A DNA stretch of 12,243 bases, from contig JAFYFR010000067.1 of the NCBI GenBank assembly GCA_017543645.1, forward strand, positions 1-12,243, read 5' to 3'. Positions 1 through 7,836 of this stretch are shown one piece after another. This stretch comes from Bacteroidales bacterium (GTDB taxonomy: Bacteria; Bacteroidota; Bacteroidia; Bacteroidales; UBA3824). Under the pieces are notes generated by a model. That model did no database searches and was not told the DNA's origin. It saw nothing but the letters and a program-made list of their open reading frames with translations. Made by a program: the position numbers and the translations under genes. Every line of letters begins with the position of its first letter. Positions within the stretch are counted from its first letter, which is position 1.

Positions 1-395
1 ACATGATTAACAACTTTTTTGCAGAGGACGAGGTTTCGGAGATATGGATAACGTTTCCCGACCCGCAGCCCAAAAAGCAGAACAAGCGTCTTACGTCGGC
101 GTATTTTCTTAATCTCTACCGCAATATGTGTGTCAACGGCGCGACAGTCCACCTCAAGACCGACAGCCGCCTTTTGCATTTTTATACCAAGGCCCTGCTC
201 AAAGCCAACGGAATAGAGCCTGTGTTTGCCACCGACGATTTGTACGCGTCTGACTACGAGGGATATGCCAAGAGTTTCCAAACTTATTACGAGCAGGGAT
301 TCCTAAGCGAGGGCAAAAAAATCACATATCTATATTTCAGTCTCGACAAGGACAAACCCTTGGTGGAGATTCCTAAGTTTGAAGAGATTTTTTAG
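1..395 (+). CDS. trmB: tRNA (guanine-N7-)-methyltransferase, C-terminal part (5' end outside window)
   Basis: TrmB uses S-adenosylmethionine to make 7-methylguanosine at position 46 in the variable loop of tRNAs. About 130 C-terminal residues are visible. The stretch IWITFPDPQPKKQNKRLTS is the family's highly conserved PDPxxKKxxKRLT signature, and it is followed by a helix (YFLNLYRNM) and the strand containing HLKTDS. The frame is open to the left edge. The methionine at position 3 lies inside the domain, just ahead of the strand leading into PDPQ, so it is not the real start; the SAM-binding N-terminal half is outside the window. The gene stops with TAG at 393-395, nine bases before the next gene on the same strand, which suggests co-transcription. 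Identity is well supported by the motif. The tRNA position is known for the family and was not read from this sequence. Confidence 0.93.
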   Translation, partial: MINNFFAEDEVSEIWITFPDPQPKKQNKRLTSAYFLNLYRNMCVNGATVHLKTDSRLLHFYTKALLKANGIEPVFATDDLYASDYEGYAKSFQTYYEQGFLSEGKKITYLYFSLDKDKPLVEIPKFEEIF

Positions 396-404
396 TGAGC
401 AAAA

Positions 405-1547
405 ATGGTAGCCGAGGCAAAACATCAGCGGAATATTGTGATAAGAATCCTTAGCCGGATTAAGAGTTATATTACGGCTTTGTTGGTGATTGTTACATTG
501 ACAGCGTATTCTGCCACGTTTATAAGTCCCGACTTTATAAAGTTTCCGCAGTTTGTAGGCATGGGCTATCCGTATCTGCTTGTGGTAGACATACTTTGCG
601 CAATAGTTCTGGGCGTATTGAAACGCAAGGGCGCTATCGTGCTGGCTGTTACGGTGCTGATAGGATTCGGTTTTATCAAGGATACTGTGCAGATAAATCC
701 CATGGTCTATGCCGACAATGCCAACTACAAGAATATGGACGATTCGTCGGTTAATATAATGTCGTTTAATGTCAGGCTGTTAGACCGTTACAATTGGATC
801 AAGGGCAAGAACGACATCAAGCAGCAGATTTTTGATTTTATCAAGTACGAATCGCCCGACATTGTATGTTTTCAGGAGTTTTATACACGCTATTCGGATA
901 GTGTCAACAACCAGACAATTATCAAGGACATACTCTCTACGCCATACGTAGTGCGCGATTACGATGCCGACGAACATTGGCTGCATACCGACAAGGGCTA
1001 TGTGATTTTCTCGCGGTTTAAGATTGACAACCGCCGCTACATCATCGACGACCAGAACAATATCAACGGCATAACGGTTGATGCCGATGTTTATGGCAAA
1101 AAGGTCAGGATTTTTAATATCCATCTTAAATCCATCCACTTGGGTTACGACGATTATGATTTTCTTGACAGCCTCGACCATAAGAACAACCGAAAGAATA
1201 TTTCGGGCTTTAAGAATATCTATCAGAAAATCAGCGGAGCGTATTCGGACCGTTGCAGGCAGGCGTCTGTGATAGACTCTATGATTAAGGCGTCGCCGTA
1301 TCCTGTGGTGGTATGCGGCGATTTCAACGATCCTCCCGTTTCGTATTGCTATCAGAAAGTGAAGGGCGGGCTCAAAGATGCTTTTTGTCAGGGCGGCAAG
1401 GGCTTCGGTACTACTATCACTTTGAAATTTTTGAAATTCAGAATCGACTATATCCTTCATTCTCCGCAAATAACATCGCGAGGGTTCAAAACTTACGACG
1501 AGTATCTTTCTGACCATTCGGCTATCGGATGCAACATCAAGCTATGA
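405..1547 (+). CDS. membrane-anchored endonuclease/exonuclease/phosphatase (EEP) family protein
   Basis: This is a 380-residue protein with three predicted N-terminal membrane helices (about 23-45, 55-72 and 77-95) followed by an EEP (DNase I/AP endonuclease/sphingomyelinase-like) fold. The catalytic motifs appear in order: SFNVR with Asn122, CFQEF with Glu158 (metal ligand), NIHLKS with His240, CGDFND with Asp306/Asn308, RIDYI with Asp348, and LSDHSA with Asp370-His371. All expected active-site residues are present, so it should be an active metal-dependent phosphodiesterase or phosphatase. Whether the substrate is nucleic acid, phospholipid or another phosphodiester cannot be read. The membrane anchor makes DNA repair less likely than an envelope role, but topology is uncertain. 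The ATG at 405 is nine bases after trmB, with no clear Shine-Dalgarno. The gene ends only eight bases from the convergent hydrolase gene, with no hairpin between them. Confidence 0.88.
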   Translation: MVAEAKHQRNIVIRILSRIKSYITALLVIVTLTAYSATFISPDFIKFPQFVGMGYPYLLVVDILCAIVLGVLKRKGAIVLAVTVLIGFGFIKDTVQINPMVYADNANYKNMDDSSVNIMSFNVRLLDRYNWIKGKNDIKQQIFDFIKYESPDIVCFQEFYTRYSDSVNNQTIIKDILSTPYVVRDYDADEHWLHTDKGYVIFSRFKIDNRRYIIDDQNNINGITVDADVYGKKVRIFNIHLKSIHLGYDDYDFLDSLDHKNNRKNISGFKNIYQKISGAYSDRCRQASVIDSMIKASPYPVVVCGDFNDPPVSYCYQKVKGGLKDAFCQGGKGFGTTITLKFLKFRIDYILHSPQITSRGFKTYDEYLSDHSAIGCNIKL

Positions 1548-1555
1548 TTGCGATG

Positions 1556-2416
1556 TCAGAATCCTGTTTCTTCTAACATTTTGATAAACTCCCGGTGCCA
1601 TTGTGCCGCCGACTTGTCGTCTGATTTGATTTTTTCGGGCGAGATGCCAAAACCATGTCCTCCGGTTTTGTGTAACAGAAAACGGTGCGTAACGCCTTGG
1701 GCTTCAAGCGCACGGTTCATTTCCACGGCGTTGTGGTAGTCAACAATGGGATCGTCCTCGCAGGCAAGCACGAGTACGGGCGGCATTTGCGGGTGGACGT
1801 TGAGTTCGAGGCTCATGCTGTCTTTTATGGCTTTGGAATAGCCCTGCCCAAGGAGGTTGCGGCGCGATTTGCGGTGGGCGATGCTGTCTTGCATGCTTAC
1901 CACGGGATATATCATCGCCACAGCGTCGGGACGGACTATCTGATTATCATATCCTTTGGGAATATCAACATAGTTTTTTTGCCAGTATACGCCCGATGTG
2001 CCCACAAGATGTCCGCCAGCCGAGAAACCGCAGACGGCGAGCTTCCCCTCTTTTACGTTGTATGTTTCGGCATTTGTCCTGATGTGTACCATTGCCTTTT
2101 GCAAATCAGATATTTGCGATGGATAACGGTTTCCTTTCATGCCCCTGCGGTATTCGAGTACAAACGACGAATATCCCAATGTGGCAAAATACCGTGCGGG
2201 ATTGTGCCCTTCGTAAAACATTGACAGATAGCAGTAGCTGCCGCCGGGACAAAATATTATTGCTTTGCCGTTGGATTTTTCGGGAGCGTAGTAGTAAAGG
2301 TTTACCGCTTTTTTGCGGTAGTCGTCGGGATTGTCGCCCCAAAGTTTTACAACTTTCTGAGCCAAGAGCGATTGCGATGCCAAAAGCAGAACCAGTATAC
2401 TAATTATCAGTTTCAC
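1556..2416 (-). CDS. secreted alpha/beta hydrolase (acetyl-esterase/xylan-esterase-like)
   Basis: This 286-residue protein has a signal peptide (MKLIISILVLLLASQSLLA, probable cleavage before Gln20; no lipobox cysteine), so it acts beyond the inner membrane. It has an alpha/beta-hydrolase fold: oxyanion-hole region CPGGSY (56-61), nucleophile elbow GFSAGG with Ser132, acid in CEDDPIV (probably Asp222), and catalytic His254 in TGGHGFG. The pattern resembles the BD-FAE/acetyl-esterase group that removes acetyl or acyl esters from sugars. The frame is open upstream to 2557, but that extension is Arg/Cys-rich and overlaps the upstream gene. The GTG at 2416 starts exactly at the signal peptide, and its GTGA contains the upstream gene's stop, so I place the start there. 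It is the last gene of the manA-glycosyltransferase-exporter operon. Its substrate could be the ester of an exported glycolipid or a dietary glycan; the former is inferred only from position. Confidence 0.9.
   Translation of the reverse strand: MKLIISILVLLLASQSLLAQKVVKLWGDNPDDYRKKAVNLYYYAPEKSNGKAIIFCPGGSYCYLSMFYEGHNPARYFATLGYSSFVLEYRRGMKGNRYPSQISDLQKAMVHIRTNAETYNVKEGKLAVCGFSAGGHLVGTSGVYWQKNYVDIPKGYDNQIVRPDAVAMIYPVVSMQDSIAHRKSRRNLLGQGYSKAIKDSMSLELNVHPQMPPVLVLACEDDPIVDYHNAVEMNRALEAQGVTHRFLLHKTGGHGFGISPEKIKSDDKSAAQWHREFIKMLEETGF
2413..2416 (-). promoter_or_regulatory. GTGA stop/start overlap (translational coupling)
   Basis: Read on the minus strand, 2416-2413 is GTGA. GTG starts the secreted hydrolase and TGA (2415-2413) ends the exporter/acyltransferase fusion. 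Overlaps of this kind usually couple translation of the second gene to the first. The overlap also fixes the hydrolase start. Confidence 0.75.
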
Positions 2417-5400
2417 AGTGTGTGGTATTTGAGGTTTGGCGGAACAGAAACGCAGTTTCTTGCCACAAGGATTTTGTCGGGGTCTGAGTCGGTAGCGGTA
2501 ACTTCCACATCTGGGTTTACGAGTGCGAAGAGCAGAGCCACCGCGCCGTAGCCGCAATTTGCAAACTCCTTTTTCTCGCCTTGGAAGCTGTCGATGAAAG
2601 TGTGATCCTGTTTCAGCTCGTTTTTTACGGCAAGCATTATTTCGCTGCCTTTGTAAATATAGTTGTGCATTACTAACGGGAGAAAATACTCTGTTTTTTC
2701 AAATTCACGACGTATATGCTGCATATTGTCAAGGATATAATGACGGAAATTCTTGGCAGTCTCGAGATTGTTAGTGCCAAAGAGCGGACAGTCGGAAGTA
2801 GCCCTTTGGCATATTTCTAAGTGCATTTTCCCCGGGCGCATGATTATATCCCCTTTTTTGAAAACGTTTTCGAAGCCGTGCAGCACCAACGGCACAATGT
2901 CGAGACCGAGTTTTTGTGCAAGGTAGAACGCTCCTTGATGAAAACGGTGGATTCTGCCGTCCTCAGAGCGCGTCCCTTCGGGAAAGACGACGATTGAAAA
3001 GCCCTCGCTGACAAGCGGTTTGAATTTTTCTGCGAGAATATCGTAACCGAGCGACGACGGATAGAAGTCGGCCTTTTTGAGCAGGTTGCCATAGAAAATA
3101 TTGCGTTGCTGGCTGTCGTTGGTCAGAAATAGTATTTTGGGCGATAGGCTTTTGATTGCCAAAATGTCGAAACTGCTTTGGTGGTTGGCAATTATGAGCG
3201 CGGGTTTTTCAAAATTCTCGCCGCTGCGGTTTATCACTTCAAACTTTACCCTCGGAGCGTGGTAAATCATCTGCACATAGCGGTACATCTTGTTGTGTAG
3301 TTTTGTGCGGTTGCGGACAAAGAGCGTGTAGATGCGCATTAACAAGCATATAATCAAAAACTTGATAAAGTAACACAGCGAACCGAAAAGACTGCGGAAT
3401 GTGTAAGGAAACTGTCGTAGGTTGCCGTTGCGCTCCTTAACCAAGAAACTATAGAGCAGCGGTGGAAAGATATATGCCGCCGCCACCACCGAAAACATTC
3501 CTATAACTACCACCACGCCAAGGCTTTTCATGGCCGGGTGCTGTGCAAAAATCAGCGAACCTATGCCCACAAACATTATCAGCGACGATATTGCCACGCT
3601 GTTTTTGAACGATGCGAGCACCTTTTTGCCGCGCGAATGTTCGTAAATAAGTCCTTCGGTGATGAAAACTGTGTAGTCGTCGCCTTGTCCGAAGATAAAC
3701 GTGGCGAGTATGATGTTGACGATGTTGAAATTGATGCCGAATAGGTACATAATTCCAAGAATCCAAAACCAGCTTACAGTCAATGGAATAAACGAAATTA
3801 CACTCAGTTCCGCCCTTCCGAACGAGATTGTCAGGAAAACAAACACTATGAAGCCTGCCGAAAAAAGGACAAAATTAAAATTGTCGGAAAGAGAGGATGT
3901 TAATGTGCGCGAAACAATTTTTTCGTCGTATGCTGTAATGTCGTCGCCTAAGTGGTTGAAACATTCGGCGGCAGCTTCTGCTATTTCGGGTTTTGCGCGG
4001 AGGATAGTCACCACGGCGGCTTCCGACGAGTCTATCGTGATGTATCCGCCTGCCCCAGATTGTACAATTTCGTTGAAAAAACTATATGGTTTTGCCTCAA
4101 AAGTGTCGGTAAGCAGTTTGTGAGCCAATCGGAACGAGTTTTTGGAGATTTTGTGATTGGTGGATTCTTTGTCGATTATGTTTGTGATAGAATCGCGGTA
4201 ATGTGCTGTAAAAGAGTTCCATCTGTTGATTCTCTCTTTTTGAAGCTTTTCGGAAGGGATAAACTGCCCTATGCCCGATATTTTGCTTATCGTATTTTGC
4301 CTCAAAAGCGAATCCGCCACAGGCATGGCTTTTTCGTAGTTTTCAAGGGCTTGATTTATAGTCTTTCCTGTTGTTACAACGTATACCGACACCGCGCTGT
4401 CGCTATTCATCATGCCAAAAGTGTGCTGAGCCTCGGCTTTGAGCGGTGGTGTCATATAGTTGAGATTGCTCATGTTGCCGTCAAATTCGGTTTTTGTGCC
4501 GAGCCAAATCAGTATAGGAGTTATCACAAGCACCGGAATTATCACATATTTTTTTTGTAGGAAATCAAAGTTGACATTAATCCACGATTTGTTTGTGTGA
4601 GGTTTGATGTCAACTTTTTTGACCAAATGCGGCGCAAACACAAGTGTAAACAGTATGCTTGCCGTCAGCAGCACGCCGCCCACAAAACCCAAGTCCCTTA
4701 GCGCAGGCGAATCGGCGAACATCAACGCCAAAAACGCCGCCACGGTGGTGATGTTACCTGTAACAAGCGGTGAAACAATCTCTTGTAGATTTTGTTTCAT
4801 GTTGCTGCAGTGGTATAGGTGAGTGATAAAGTGCAAGGGATAGTTGGCTGCGATGCCGGTGAATACTGCGCTGATTCCTAATGCTATAATCGAAATTTCG
4901 CCAAAACAAATCCATGCTGCCGCGGCTGCCGCCGCAAATCCGAATGTTAGTGTAAATCCCATTACTAAGAGATTTCTAATGTTTTTGATAGAAAACCAAA
5001 GTATCACAAGAATCAGAACAATTGAGAATGCCGACGTTAGCAGCGAATCGCGTTTGATTTGTGAAGCATTGCATACCGCTATCACCGGCGGACCAAAAAG
5101 TGTTATTTCTATATCGTTGTTGTCTTTTTCAAATTCGGTGACGGCTTGGCTTAATATGCCGACAATCTTTGCGTTGATATTGCTTTCGCTCATTCCTGCA
5201 GGCGAGTCGTAAAACACTATTCCCCGGTGCATTTCGGGCTCAAAGATGTGTCCGTTGGTAACAGAGTAGTTTCCGGCGGGTTTGAAATTTTTTAAGTTGT
5301 TGAGCGTGCGTACAAACAATCCAAGCGGGTCGGTGGCTACCACATTTTTAATATACCCCGGCACGGGCGACTGTAGTATTGTCTTGTCGGTTTCAAATGC

Positions 5401-5859
5401 CTTGGAGATATGCTCTGCGGTCAGGCACGAATCCACGGCAAAAAGGTAGTCGTTCTCGTTGATAAAGAGCGGGATGTTGCTCTGTACAAATTTTGACATC
5501 CGGGCGATGGTGCTTTCGTCGGCATGAGAAGTGAGGTTGTTAAACAGCTTAGATTCATCGTTCCGCTTAACATAATTGACAAATCCTTCCATCCGTTTTG
5601 CCACTAAATCTTGGTCGAAAACGGTGTCTTTTGGCGCGAAGAATATGAAAATCCGCGAGTTGCCTGCGGCGTTCTGAACAAATTTTGAAACTTTTGAGTA
5701 GTTGCTCTTCTTGGGTAGAAAGTCCGAGATGTCCTCCTTGAAATCTATCTGCAATGCACAATACATCACTGCCGCGCATAAAACCAAGAGCATCAACGTC
5801 ATAAGTTTTTTGCGGAGCGACAACCAGCTATATAGTCTTATAAAAAATTTTACAAGCAT
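2413..5859 (-). CDS. fused RND/MMPL-family exporter, lysophospholipid-type acyltransferase and C-terminal SAM-methyltransferase-like segment
   Basis: This inner-membrane protein of 1148 residues has three parts. Residues about 1-805 form a 12-helix RND/MMPL exporter (predicted-exporter group, COG4258-like): TM1 at about 18-38, a large periplasmic loop to about 270, five more helices to about 410, then a second half with TM at about 438-455, a loop to about 660 and five more helices. GIAANY (335-340) and GQGDDY (724-729) are the paired TM4/TM10 motifs thought to act in proton relay. After a linker helix (about 826-848), residues about 865-1055 are a PlsC-type acyltransferase with HQSSFD (the HX4D motif, His893) and FPEGTRS (959-965). 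Residues about 1065-1148 resemble the first half of a class I methyltransferase: NCGYG (motif I) and an acidic DSD loop at 1124-1126. I chose the ATG at 5859; an in-frame GTG lies at 5865. The ATG overlaps the glycosyltransferase end by 10 bases. Such fusions occur in Bacteroidetes aryl-polyene/flexirubin-type clusters, suggesting acyl transfer to, and export of, a lipid. The cargo is unknown. Confidence 0.9.
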   Translation of the reverse strand: MLVKFFIRLYSWLSLRKKLMTLMLLVLCAAVMYCALQIDFKEDISDFLPKKSNYSKVSKFVQNAAGNSRIFIFFAPKDTVFDQDLVAKRMEGFVNYVKRNDESKLFNNLTSHADESTIARMSKFVQSNIPLFINENDYLFAVDSCLTAEHISKAFETDKTILQSPVPGYIKNVVATDPLGLFVRTLNNLKNFKPAGNYSVTNGHIFEPEMHRGIVFYDSPAGMSESNINAKIVGILSQAVTEFEKDNNDIEITLFGPPVIAVCNASQIKRDSLLTSAFSIVLILVILWFSIKNIRNLLVMGFTLTFGFAAAAAAAWICFGEISIIALGISAVFTGIAANYPLHFITHLYHCSNMKQNLQEIVSPLVTGNITTVAAFLALMFADSPALRDLGFVGGVLLTASILFTLVFAPHLVKKVDIKPHTNKSWINVNFDFLQKKYVIIPVLVITPILIWLGTKTEFDGNMSNLNYMTPPLKAEAQHTFGMMNSDSAVSVYVVTTGKTINQALENYEKAMPVADSLLRQNTISKISGIGQFIPSEKLQKERINRWNSFTAHYRDSITNIIDKESTNHKISKNSFRLAHKLLTDTFEAKPYSFFNEIVQSGAGGYITIDSSEAAVVTILRAKPEIAEAAAECFNHLGDDITAYDEKIVSRTLTSSLSDNFNFVLFSAGFIVFVFLTISFGRAELSVISFIPLTVSWFWILGIMYLFGINFNIVNIILATFIFGQGDDYTVFITEGLIYEHSRGKKVLASFKNSVAISSLIMFVGIGSLIFAQHPAMKSLGVVVVIGMFSVVAAAYIFPPLLYSFLVKERNGNLRQFPYTFRSLFGSLCYFIKFLIICLLMRIYTLFVRNRTKLHNKMYRYVQMIYHAPRVKFEVINRSGENFEKPALIIANHQSSFDILAIKSLSPKILFLTNDSQQRNIFYGNLLKKADFYPSSLGYDILAEKFKPLVSEGFSIVVFPEGTRSEDGRIHRFHQGAFYLAQKLGLDIVPLVLHGFENVFKKGDIIMRPGKMHLEICQRATSDCPLFGTNNLETAKNFRHYILDNMQHIRREFEKTEYFLPLVMHNYIYKGSEIMLAVKNELKQDHTFIDSFQGEKKEFANCGYGAVALLFALVNPDVEVTATDSDPDKILVARNCVSVPPNLKYHTL

Positions 5860-6632
5860 CGGCACTTAAATTTCTTTGCGATATAATGTACAAGCATCGA
5901 CGGATAACCGTAAAAAAGTGCCACAAAGGTAAAAATAGTATTTAAAATACTGATACGTGTAAAGTCGCGATATGGACGAAAACTTGAAACTCGTTCGTTT
6001 TTAGGTGGATAGAATACGTTGATGTCTACGCTTCGTACCTCCACCCCCTTCCATACCGAGCGTACAAGCATTTCAAGTTCGGCTTCGTATTTCGACGAAA
6101 AAATGTACATTCCCGCTATTTTGTCAACAGTGTAGAGCCTGAAACCTGTCTGAGTATCTTTCAGCCGGTGGAGCGTATGCACTGCAAACCAGAAATTAGA
6201 AAATTTGTTGGCAAAACTGCTGCTCTGTTTTATCTCCTTGCCTGCCAAGCTTCTCGCTCCAACAATTATTGAGTCGGGATGCCGCTCAATTTCTTCGGCA
6301 AACAGGTGTAGGTCGCTGGCTTTGTGCTGATTGTCGGAATCCATTGTTATGGCGTATCGGAATCCCTTCTGTTTGGCGGTTTTGAATCCTGTAATCAACG
6401 CGTTGCCCTTCCCCTTGTTCTGCTGATGGGTTACAACGGTGATCCTGTCTTGGTAACGGCTCAGCACCTCGGCTGTGTTGTCGGGCGACCCGTCGTTTAC
6501 TACTATCAGATTGTCTGTAACTTCTAATACGCTACCAATCACCTCGTCGAGAAACTGCGCATTGCGGTAAGTGGGCATCACAACGCAGATGTTCAGTTGT
6601 GCGAATAGGGTGGAGGAGTGGCTTGCAGACAT
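5850..6632 (-). CDS. family 2 glycosyltransferase
   Basis: This 260-residue GT-A-fold glycosyltransferase is similar in layout to dolichol-phosphate-mannose synthase-like enzymes. CVVMPTYRN (16-24) opens the nucleotide-binding fold, VVNDGSPDNT (44-53) holds the nucleotide-binding Asp, ITMDSDNQH (95-103) is the DXD metal site, and DTQTGFRLY (159-167) is the conserved acceptor-side motif. Residues about 228-250 are hydrophobic and probably hold the enzyme at the membrane near a lipid acceptor. It starts 10 bases after manA, and its TAA stop (5852-5850) lies inside the 5' end of the exporter/acyltransferase gene, so the three are almost certainly one transcript. Beside ManA, GDP-mannose is a plausible donor, but neither donor nor acceptor can be read from the sequence. 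GT2 plus acyltransferase/exporter is the arrangement seen in aryl-polyene-type clusters. Confidence 0.92.
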   Translation of the reverse strand: MSASHSSTLFAQLNICVVMPTYRNAQFLDEVIGSVLEVTDNLIVVNDGSPDNTAEVLSRYQDRITVVTHQQNKGKGNALITGFKTAKQKGFRYAITMDSDNQHKASDLHLFAEEIERHPDSIIVGARSLAGKEIKQSSSFANKFSNFWFAVHTLHRLKDTQTGFRLYTVDKIAGMYIFSSKYEAELEMLVRSVWKGVEVRSVDINVFYPPKNERVSSFRPYRDFTRISILNTIFTFVALFYGYPSMLVHYIAKKFKCRCL

Positions 6633-6642
6633 GGTGTCGGTG

Positions 6643-7644
6643 TTAGATATGGTTATTCTCCTTAATGTATGCCTCTATCAGCCTGGTGTTGCCGTCGGGA
6701 TAGAATCTGAGGTTTTTGATAGCCGCCGGCACAAGTACAGTTTCGCCGAATGTTATCTCCACGCTTTCGCCGAGGTCGCCGTACTCAATCCGGCATCGTC
6801 CCTCCACACATATATATATTATAAAGGAGTCGATTTCGGGAAAGTCGCGCTCTACTGGTATGTCCAAAGCAAACACGTTGGTAGTAAAGTATTTGCAGTC
6901 GATAACATTGACAGGAGCGTTTTTTTGAGGAGTGTAGTCGATTTTTTTGTTGTTGAAATAATTGAAATCGAGAGCATCGGCGGCAAGGTCGGTGTGGAGT
7001 TCGCGGAGGTTTCCGTTTTCGTCTTTGCGGTTGTAGTCGAAAATTCGGTAAGTTACGTCGCTTGTCTGCTGAATTTCCATTAGAAGCAAACCTTTGCCAA
7101 CAGCATGGACGCATCCCGAAGGAATAAAAAACACATCGCCTTTTTTTGCGCCCACATAATTAAGTAGGTCTTTAATAGAATGATTGTCAACGGCTTTGAT
7201 GTATTCGTCTTTTTTTAATTCACGGTTGAAACCGCAGATAAGCTCCGAATCCTTGTCGCCGTCCATCACGTACCACATTTCGGTTTTTCCTTGCAGGTTG
7301 TGCCTTTCGAAAGCAATATCGTCGTCCGGATGTACCTGTACCGAAAGGTCGTCCGCAGCATCGATAAATTTTACGAGCAAAGGGAATCTGTTGCCGAACA
7401 CCTCATACACCGAATCGCCCACAAGGTCGCCCATGAATATTTCCAGAAGCTCCTCGAGCGAGTTTCCTTTGAGAACACCGTTGCTCACCACCGACACGCT
7501 GCCTTCCACATCGCTGATTTCCCAGCTTTCGCCACAGTGCCGTGGTGTATTCTTGCGGTTGAATAGTTTTTCAAACCTGTTTCCGCCCCATATCTTGGTC
7601 TTGTAGACCGGCGTGAATTTCAACGGGTATAAAATATTGCTCAT
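6643..7644 (-). CDS. manA: mannose-6-phosphate isomerase, class I (cupin)
   Basis: This enzyme interconverts fructose-6-phosphate and mannose-6-phosphate in the cytoplasm, feeding GDP-mannose synthesis or mannose use. The 333-residue protein has the type I phosphomannose isomerase fold and all zinc ligands: Gln103 and His105 in SVQVHPDD, Glu122 in KTEMWY, and His180 in IPSGCVHAVG. IQQTSDVTYRIFDYNR (191-206) carries the active-site Arg. A second cupin half follows (IIYICVEGRCRIEYGD). Its length suits the short bacterial class. The frame continues upstream to 7749, but that stretch does not resemble the family. The ATG at 7644, giving MSNILYPLKFTPVYKTKIWGG, starts at the conserved N-terminal strand, so I use it. 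It is the first gene of the minus-strand operon, 10 bases ahead of the glycosyltransferase. A family member acting on another hexose phosphate is possible but less likely. Confidence 0.95.
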   Translation of the reverse strand: MSNILYPLKFTPVYKTKIWGGNRFEKLFNRKNTPRHCGESWEISDVEGSVSVVSNGVLKGNSLEELLEIFMGDLVGDSVYEVFGNRFPLLVKFIDAADDLSVQVHPDDDIAFERHNLQGKTEMWYVMDGDKDSELICGFNRELKKDEYIKAVDNHSIKDLLNYVGAKKGDVFFIPSGCVHAVGKGLLLMEIQQTSDVTYRIFDYNRKDENGNLRELHTDLAADALDFNYFNNKKIDYTPQKNAPVNVIDCKYFTTNVFALDIPVERDFPEIDSFIIYICVEGRCRIEYGDLGESVEITFGETVLVPAAIKNLRFYPDGNTRLIEAYIKENNHI

Positions 7645-7719
7645 TTTAATAACGCAGAAAATTTTTATATTCGGTACTATATTTGTATATTTGCAATCAA
7701 TAGCAAACAAAAAACGAGG

Positions 7720-7727
7720 CAAAAGTA
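7720..7727 (-). promoter_or_regulatory. candidate -7 element for the manA operon
   Basis: On the minus strand 7727-7720 reads TACTTTTG, a full match to the Bacteroidetes -7 consensus TAnnTTTG, about 75 bases upstream of the manA ATG. The expected TTTG at -33 is not seen at 19-21 bases; the nearest lies 29 bases upstream. This is therefore a weak call based on one element. Confidence 0.3.
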
Positions 7728-7801
7728 ATCTTTTTTTCCCGAAAAACATTAATCGGCAAAGGATTATAACTGAAATGACCGTTTATTGTGTTGTATTACA
7801 G

Positions 7802-7832
7802 TTTTTTACGAAAAAAAATTTTTTGTAAAAAA
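7802..7832. repeat. A/T-tract inverted repeat in the divergent intergenic region
   Basis: The arms TTTTTTAC (7802-7809) and GTAAAAAA (7825-7832) are perfect reverse complements. They enclose an A8T6 core that is itself self-complementary. A second A9T4 tract follows directly to 7839. Phased A- and T-tracts of this kind are expected to bend DNA. The repeat sits just upstream of the candidate sensor promoter, so it may be a binding site for a nucleoid protein or regulator. Such a role is inference. Confidence 0.55.
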
Positions 7833-7836
7833 AAAT

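Noticed and set aside
780..1517. 245-codon minus-strand open frame
   Set aside because: It lies wholly within the EEP gene, which has all its catalytic motifs. The antisense protein matches nothing recognisable.
2417..2557. In-frame upstream extension of the hydrolase (47 residues)
   Set aside because: It is Arg/Cys-rich, overlaps the exporter fusion in another frame, and would bury the signal peptide. The GTG at 2416 fits better.
3952..4560. 202-codon plus-strand open frame
   Set aside because: It is antisense to the periplasmic loop and TM of the exporter. It is Cys/Phe-rich with no motif.
6571..7083. 170-codon plus-strand open frame
   Set aside because: It runs antisense across the manA/glycosyltransferase junction, and both of those genes are firmly identified.
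7678..7693. TATATTTG repeated twice in tandem, matching the plus-strand -7 consensus
   Set aside because: There is no TTTG at the right distance upstream. It would give a leader over 200 bases long for the sensor, and it lies inside the probable manA leader.
7645..7749. In-frame upstream extension of manA (35 residues)
   Set aside because: It lies upstream of the conserved N-terminal strand of the isomerase, in A/T-rich DNA that looks like leader and promoter.
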